Source of the DNA: Gnetum montanum
Taxonomy: Eukaryota > Streptophyta > Gnetopsida > Gnetales > Gnetaceae
DNA length: 64,000 nt
Reading direction: 5' to 3'
Assembly (NCBI GenBank): GCA_015680685.1
Contig: MNCI01004158.1
Span: forward strand, 163,946 to 227,945
The notes under the pieces are model-generated. The model was given only the letters and a program-made list of their open reading frames with translations, was not told the DNA's origin and ran no database searches. Position 1 is the first letter of the stretch, and every line of letters begins with the position of its first letter. The translations under genes were made by a program, and so were the position numbers. This document shows positions 58,141-64,000 of the stretch, one piece after another.

Positions 58141-59080
58141 GATCTAAGCAATTTTGAATTTGTCTTTTGCTTGCATTGAATTTTGAATTTGTCAATGTTT
58201 GATGCTCAAGATATATGAAAGATTTTCATCTTTCATCATTGGGTCCGTAAATTGTGCACAGTTTATGGAAAGTTTGGCGTTATTGTTGGCTGAAAATTCA
58301 CATCTAGTTAAAGTAATTTTACGCAACTGGGCAGGCCCAATTCGATTGGCATTTAGATTTCAGAATTGGACTACCGTGCAGGCATTTATTTCAGACTTGA
58401 ATGTCCAGTCTTCATCAGCATGAGCACTGTTTTCCCTATGTTTGACAAAGACGAAACAAACATAGCACAGGCCCTGGCCCGTATTTTCAGTTTGTTTACC
58501 ATGCCCAGTACTGGTAATTCTGCCTTCCTTCGCAGTTCCTGTTACAGTACAGAGATATTTTTCATCTTCCACCCAAAGGAGGGAGGATATAAAAACCAAG
58601 TTCAGTTCAGAACTTCAGATGGACCACATAGTACCTTGTCGCCAACCAGAATGGTACACTTGGAACAAACTTAACTTGGTTGGAACTGACAAATCATGGT
58701 TGAAAGTAACATGATAAGATAATATATTAAGTTTTTGACAAGTTGCAGTGGCAGAGTTTAATCTTTGTACAGTATGCTCTGTCCCAAAGCCAACATTTAT
58801 CTGACTATAAAGCTTGAATTCATGCTCAGAGACTCACAGTGATCCACCATGGGCTCAGAGTTAATGATGCTTCAGTCGCTTAGAATACTTAGTTGCCAAC
58901 ACAGAGCACGGCTCTACGTCGTGCAGTCTGCAGTCCGCAAGTTAATACGGGGACCCATGAACCAGAAAAAACATGTGATATGTTCATAGCCGTGACGCCT
59001 AAATAACATGCCGTTCCATTCTACAAAGGATGATGTTTCATGTACAATGTAGCATGTGTTACCCACTAATGCACTTTATA
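58141..59080. other. Unassigned sequence
   Basis: No gene recognised. A TATAAAAA at 58588-58595 (context ggaggatataaaaaccaag) looks like a promoter element, but no supported coding region follows. The open stretch at 58366-58674 has no recognisable domain. Confidence 0.35.
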
Positions 59081-59400
59081 TGCATGAAAGTGGCCACCAT
59101 GCCCATGTGGGTTAATTAATGCATAAAAGTGGCCACCATTCGACTAACGCATGTTATAGGTTAGTTAATGCATGAAAGTGGCCACCATGCCCATGTGGGT
59201 TAATTAATGCATAAAAATGGCCACCATTCGACTAACGCATGTTATAGGTTAGTTAATGCATAAAAGTGGCCACCATGCTCATTAACGTGTGTTGTTTTTA
59301 TAGATTAGTTAATGCATGAAAGTGCCCACCATACCCACTAACATGTTTTTATAAGTTGGTTAACGCATCAAGGTGGTCTCTATATCTAGTAACGCGTTTT
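59081..59400. repeat. Tandem repeat with 88-bp higher-order unit
   Basis: Seven tgcat-aaagtggccaccat modules of 39-56 bases. The first four form two copies of an 88-base dimer (starts 59081 and 59169), made of a short module ending gggttaattaa and a longer one ending ggttagttaa. The last modules are more diverged (cgcatcaaggtgg). It borders the proposed copia LTR. Confidence 0.75.
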
Positions 59401-59405
59401 TTATG

Positions 59406-59737
59406 TGTTGGCATTGGCATCGAGTCTCTTATGGTAACCAATTCTATGGCTTATAAGTTCATTCTTGATAGGAGAACAAAATCATAGCAGAATTGCACAG
59501 ACACTTGAAAGTTGCATACACCATTGTTGTAAAGTGCCCATGTGAAAGAAGAATTAGAATGCCAAATTTAATCTAAGGCATCAATGGTTGGAAATCAGTT
59601 CCATTTGCTCAAGAATTATGCATTTCAAGTTATTTATGCATGTGAATTTCTTGTGCCATTTGCTTCCACATTCTATACTTTGATTACTTATGTCATCTAG
59701 TTGCACAATTATTTTCTTACATTTGGTATCGAAGCAT
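59406..59737 (+). repeat. Candidate copia 5' LTR (59406-59721) and primer-binding site
   Basis: TGTTGGCATT at 59406 to TTCTTACA at 59721 would be a 316-base LTR. The PBS tttggtatcgaagcat (59722-59737) resembles tggtatcagagc, the initiator-Met tRNA site of plant copia elements. The boundaries lack a second LTR for comparison. Confidence 0.45.
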
Positions 59738-60785
59738 TACATCTCTGTCTTGATGCAATTTTTGACGATGGTGCAATCAACATTTTTTTTTTATTTTAAA
59801 TATTTCTGCGCTTTGTAGTTTGAGGAAGATCACTGGTTTCTACCTAGTGAAAAAGATTTCACTCTCACATTTTGTTGCATTTTTGTGCACCGTAGAACTA
59901 TAAAATAGAAACCATTATTGATATAGCAATGAGGATATTTTCTTTTGCTGTTTTAGAGCGCTGGTCTGGTTGTGCTATCTGCAATTTTTCTTCATGCGAT
60001 AATCGGCTATTTGCATCGCCTGTAATAGCGTGTCGTTATGTAAATGTTTTTAAAGGTTGAGCATGATTTGGTTTAACTTCAGCAGTCTTAAGGGCTAACA
60101 AATGTTTATTCCCATTGCGCATAGTTGGATTTCGTGAATTATGTATGCACTTTTCTCATTTCGGCTTGCATATCCAGCATTCCTCATTGTTATTATGATT
60201 TCTAGTGTTTTTTCATGTCGGCCAATGAATTAGCATCATTCTATAGGTTTTCTTTTGGCACTTTGGTGTCCACTTGGGCACCTTGGGCTAAAATAATTAA
60301 ATGAATTATGTTTATACCATGTTGAATTTGGTACTTTATCAATTTTATGGATAGTTTTATATATGTATGCATCATTTTCTGTATATGAATTATAACAAGT
60401 GATCTATATAATTTTGTATAATTAGAGAGTAGCCACAACAACTTTAATTATGCAAAATTATGTATTAAAAGCTTTTGGATCACATATGGTACACAATATT
60501 AAAAATTGTGATTAATCATATGTAATATGATAAAATTTATCCCATAGGATTTTTTATCTTATTTAATATAATTAATTAGGATGATATGTTAAATTATTTT
60601 TCTTAATTTACCCATAGGGATTAAGAAAAGAAATATAATTTAATAGTTTCATCATAAAGATATATGAATCTGTTTGAATTAAAATTTAGCCCACAGGCAA
60701 TTTTGTCCTTTGATTCATATTTTTCATAATTTACATTGGTAAACATGACTTATGGTATTTTAATCTCAAATTTAGTGACATAAGC
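59738..60785 (+). other. Copia leader, non-coding
   Basis: AT-rich, about 1.05 kb between PBS and gag ATG. No supported gene. Unusually long for a copia leader, so the LTR may in fact extend further than proposed, or an insertion is present. Confidence 0.4.
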
Positions 60786-61620
60786 ATGTTTGATTATGCA
60801 ATTATACAACCTGTAAGCTACTCTGATTTTAAATGTGACATTCCTAAATTAAATGGTGATAATTATAAGGTGTGGAAGGAGAGAATTCTTCTTCATTTAA
60901 GCTAGATGGATATTGATTATGTTATCCGTAAGGATGAACCACCTACTGTTATAGTAATCAGCTATCCAGATGATATTGGTAATTATGAAAAATGGAAGCG
61001 ATCTCATCACTTCTGTGTCATGTTCATAAAAACCAAGATCTCAACTAGTATGCATGGCTCACCAAAACAATATGACAATGTGTGTGCTTCGTGAAAGGCC
61101 ATTGATGAACAATTTGAGTCATCAAACAAGGCATTGGCTAGCACCTTGATAATAAAGTTCTCATCTATGAAGCTCATTGAAATTCGTAGTGTGTGTGAGC
61201 ATATCATGCAAATGAGGGACATAGCGGCTCAACTCAAAACACTTGAGGTTGAGATGTCAAACTCTTTCCTTGTGCACTACATATTAAACACACTCCCACC
61301 GTAGTACAGACCCTTTAAGATTTCTTATAACACACATAAGGACAAATGGTCAATCAACGAACTAATGACCATGTGTGTGCAAAAAGAGGGGAGACTTGCT
61401 ATGGAAGCGAAAGATAGTGTGCTTCTAGCTACATAAGGAAAGAATAAAGGACAAGCCAAAGGCAAGTGGAAGGTCAAATTGCCTACATAAGTTGATATTA
61501 AGAAAGAATCTAGATGTTTTCTATGCAAAAAGAAAAGACACATAAAGAAGGATTGTTCTAAATATCAGAAATGCCTTGAAAAGAGAGGTACTCAACTCTC
61601 ACTTGTTTGTTTTGAATCTA
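60786..61620 (+). pseudogene. Copia gag with CCHC zinc knuckle
   Basis: Frame from ATG 60786: IPKLNGDNYKVWKERILLHL is the gag N-terminal motif (LNGxNYxxWKxxI) of copia. Next come KAIDEQFESSNKALASTLII, MKLIEIRSVCEHIMQMRDIA and FLVHYILNTLPP-YRPFKISY, typical UBN2-type gag. The zinc knuckle CFLCKKKRHIKKDC (about 61509-61550) has the C-x2-C-x4-H-x4-C spacing, with Arg replacing the usual Gly before His. Stops at several places in frame. Confidence 0.88.
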
Positions 61621-62800
61621 ATATGGTTGATGTTGGCCATGACACATGGTGGATTGATTTTGGTTCTACAATTCATGTTACCAATTCCTTGCAAGGGGTG
61701 AAAAACTAAGGAAGCTAGTGGGAAGTGAGTCATGCATCTATTCAAGCAACAAGATGTTCTCACATGTGGAGGAAATCAAAACATGCATTAGTTTTAAGTA
61801 GTGGTTTTTTAAAAAAATTGGAAAAAACATTTTATATTCCAAGATTTTTAAGGAATTTAATTTCTATTTCAAAACTTGTATCATTGGGATTTTCCTTTAA
61901 TTTTTCAAAAACTATATTAGATTTATATTATAGATCTAAACTTATTGGAAATGGTACATTGACATATGGTCTTTTCAAAATTAATTTACAAAATGAAACT
62001 TCTTATACTTCTATGCATGTTCATGTTGGCATAAAAGATGTGTTATGAATGACAAATCCTCTATGTTGTGGCATCATAGATTAGGACATATCTCTATTAA
62101 AAGAATAAAGATATTAGTAAATGATGGAGTACTTAGTACTCTAGATTTTATTGACTTTGACACTTGTGTGAACTGCACAAAGGGAAAGTAGACCAATATG
62201 TCAAAGAAAGGTACCAAGAGGAGTTCAGACATATTAGAGATCATACATACAAATATTTGTAGTCCAGATCTAGATGCGTATGGTCAAAAGTATTTCATTA
62301 CCTCTATTAATGATTACTCACAATATATGTATCTCTACCTGCTTCATAACAAGAGCGAAGCATTAGATGCCTTTAAGGTGTTTAAGGCTAAAGTAGAGAA
62401 ACAATGTGGTAAGCAAATAAAGATAGTGAGATCTAATAGAGGTGGTGAATACTATGGTAGACATACCAATGATGGACAACCACCTAGTCCATTTGTTAAG
62501 TTTCTTCAAGAGCATGGGATTTTTTCCCAGTACACTATGCCTAGTTCTCCACACCAGAATAGTGTGGAAGAAAGAAGAAACTAAACATTATTGGACATGA
62601 TGCAGAGTATGCTTAGCAGCTCCAAGCTTCCTAAGTCTTTGTGGACTGAAGCTCTTAAGATAACAGTGTATATACTAAACCAAGTTCCAACCAAGGTTGT
62701 CTTAAGACACCATTTGAATTATGAAAAGGTTGGAAACCAAGTTTGCGACATATATGCATTTAGGGATGCCCATCTGAAGTAAGATTCTATAATCCACAAG
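61621..62800 (+). pseudogene. Copia protease and integrase
   Basis: Protease: WWIDFGSTIHVTNS, where D-S-G is D-F-G, so inactive; LEKTFYIPRFLRNLISISKL is its C-terminal part. Pre-integrase: LWHHRLGHISIKRIKILVND and CVNCTKGK (HHCC). Integrase core: IIHTNICSPDLDAYGQKYFI (first Asp now Asn), KIVRSNRGGEYYG (second Asp now Asn) and HQNSVEERRN (Glu kept). Both Asp losses fit single G-to-A changes. The following 62591-62782 (MLSSSKLPKSLWTEALKITV) is integrase C-terminal. Confidence 0.88.
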
Positions 62801-63825
62801 AAAAGAAGCTAAAACCAAATACCATAAATGGGTATTTCATTGGATATGCTGAATGGTCTAAGGGATACAAATTTTATTACCCATCACATACCACTAGGTT
62901 TGTGGAATCAAGGAATGCTAAATTTCTTGAGAATGACTTAATTAGTTGGAGTAGTGGATCTTGGAACATTGTTCCTAAGATAGATCATACAAACGTTCAA
63001 CCCACTATTTCAAATGATAAACTGATTGTTGTGCAAAATACACCTAGAACACAAATGTGTACTAAACAACAACTAGTCATTGAAGTAGTAGATCTAGCTG
63101 AAAAATAGATACCAAAACCTATTGAACAGCCTATTGAACATCATAATCCTCAAGAGAATGATGAACCAACATTAAGAAGATCTACTAGAGTAAGGCAATC
63201 AGTGATTCCTAGTGACTATGTGGTGTATCTACAGGAGTCTGACTACAACATAGGAGCTAAAAATGATCCCAAAACATTTTCACAAGACATGAGTTGTAAG
63301 GAATCTACCTTGTGGTATGATGCCATGAAAGATGAAATGAATTCTATGTCATCTAATGGAGTCTGGGATCTTGTCAAGTTGTCTAATGGTGTAAAAGCCA
63401 TTGGATGCAAATGGGTCTTCAAGACTAAGAAAGACTCATTGGACAACATTGAAAGATATAAGGCCAAACTTGTTGCTAAAGGGTTCACTCAGAAAGAGGA
63501 AATAGATTACAAGGAGACCTTTTCTCCTATATCTAAGAAAGACTCCCTTCGTGTTATCATGGCATTGGTTGCCCATTTTGATCTTGAATTACATCAAATG
63601 GATGTGAAAACAACTTTCCTTAATGGTGATCTAGAGGAAGAGGTTTATATGAAACAACCTGAAGGATTTTTCTCTAGTGATGGTGAGCAATTGGTATGCA
63701 AGCTCAAGAAATCCATATATGGATTGAAACAGGGCTCCCGTCAATGGTACTTAAAATTCCATGATATAATCACTTCATTTGGTTTTGAAGAAAATATCGT
63801 GGATCAATGTATATACCAAATAGTC
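62801..63825 (+). pseudogene. Copia reverse transcriptase, truncated
   Basis: 62801-63201 is the linker between INT and RT, with LRRSTRVRQSVIPSDYVVYL at its end. RT starts SCKESTLWYDAMKDEMNSMS, then NGVKAIGCKWVFKTKKDSLD, YKAKLVAKGFTQKEEIDYKE, TFSPISKKDSLRVIMAL, LHQMDVKTTFLNGDLEEEVY, MKQPEGF and KSIYGLKQGSRQWYLKFHDI. It stops at DQCIYQIV just before the expected YVDD box, where an N interrupts the sequence. Open for 208 codons from 63202. Confidence 0.92.
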
Positions 63826-63826
63826 N

Positions 63827-64000
63827 TCTCTAAAACTTTATTGATATAGATTTCCTACGACAATCCTAGAATACATCTAGATCTATCCCTATGGATCTGT
63901 ATGCCAATGACATAAGATGCCTCATTCATATCCTTCATGTCAAGATTCTTAGAGAGAAAATGTTTCACCTCCTATAGAAATCCACTATTATTGGTTGCAA
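63827..64000 (-). pseudogene. Copia RT fragment in inverted orientation
   Basis: On the minus strand from 64000 down: ATNNSGFL, then VKHFLSKNLDMKDMNEASYV, IGIQIHRDRSRCILGLS, stop, EIYINKVLE. This is the copia RT stretch that normally follows the YVDD box, that is, the part just after where the plus-strand copy stops at 63825. Both stops are TAG for expected Gln/His-type codons. It runs tail-first into the N at 63826, so either an inverted neighbouring copy or a misjoined contig. Confidence 0.8.

Larger units (their letters stand above)
59406..63825 (+). mobile_element. Ty1/copia retrotransposon, decayed, cut by an inverted join
   Basis: Order gag, zinc knuckle, protease, integrase, RT is diagnostic for Ty1/copia. 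Candidate LTR and iMet-like primer site are at 59406-59737. Stops and frameshifts in every domain and mutated catalytic residues show an old copy. The element breaks off in RT at an N (63826); RNase H and the 3' LTR are not in the window in this orientation. Confidence 0.85.

Noticed and set aside
58366-58674. Possible host gene behind TATAAAAA at 58588
   Set aside because: No recognisable domain, no splice structure, and both strands are open over the same stretch.
1-64000. tRNA or rRNA genes
   Set aside because: No cloverleaf-like or rRNA-like sequence noticed; the tRNA-complementary words seen are retroelement primer sites.

Overview
This window is retrotransposon-dense nuclear DNA from a large-genome seed plant. 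No ordinary single-copy host gene could be recognised. Old, stop-riddled Ty3/gypsy, Ty1/copia and LINE copies are nested in one another. All families are plant types (Tat/Ogre-like, Athila-like with an Asp-type primer site, copia with an iMet-like primer site). A gymnosperm is my guess from the age and density of the elements, but nothing here proves it. One 450-base N run (27393-27842) and six single Ns mark assembly joins.

Layout. (A) 1-14556, minus strand: a giant Tat/Ogre-like Ty3/gypsy element running off the left edge, with 5' LTR at 13494-14556, gag-pro at 8735-12835 and RT-RNaseH-RNaseH-INT at 1-2918. Between protease and RT lies a 5.8 kb spacer that holds an eight-exon gene on the opposite (plus) strand, 3646-8088, with its own TATA box. 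(E) 14557-17952: the 3' part of an Athila-like element into which A inserted. 17953-22025 is unassigned. (C) 22031-43160, plus: an Athila-like element with gag, PR, RT, RNaseH, INT and a downstream ORF2. Its 5' LTR is split by element B (22414-29506, target duplication CATTT), and its gag is split by a 1.46 kb solo-LTR-like insertion (30437-31898, target duplication AATAC). 43161-46157 and 55406-56541 are the two halves of a LINE whose RT is interrupted by element D (46158-55405, target duplication CAGTG). D has gag and ORF2 but no pol. 57150-58140 holds a minus-strand LINE tail. 59081-59400 is a tandem repeat. 59406 to the right edge is a decayed Ty1/copia element, ending in an inverted join at 63826.

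How the parts fit. B, C, D and E share LTR ends, PBS type and 3' leader, so they look like one superfamily: C has the full gene set, and D/E (no pol) and B (pol deleted) would need help in trans. C, D and E carry a hydrophilic, partly coiled-coil ORF2 after the position of pol. It has a conserved N-terminal block and a conserved C-terminal motif, and in C and D it sits behind an internal TATA box.

The most interesting candidates are the multi-exon gene antisense inside the PR-RT spacer of element A; arrays of short self-complementary motifs (GCGTATACGC in A; GATATC, GACGTC or GTCGAC types in the others) placed in U3 just before the TATA box, and in A also inside intron 1 of the antisense gene; and the conserved ORF2 with its own promoter. 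All coding regions are degenerate. In the antisense gene all four premature stops are TAG, as expected from C-to-T decay of CAG codons at methylated CHG sites.
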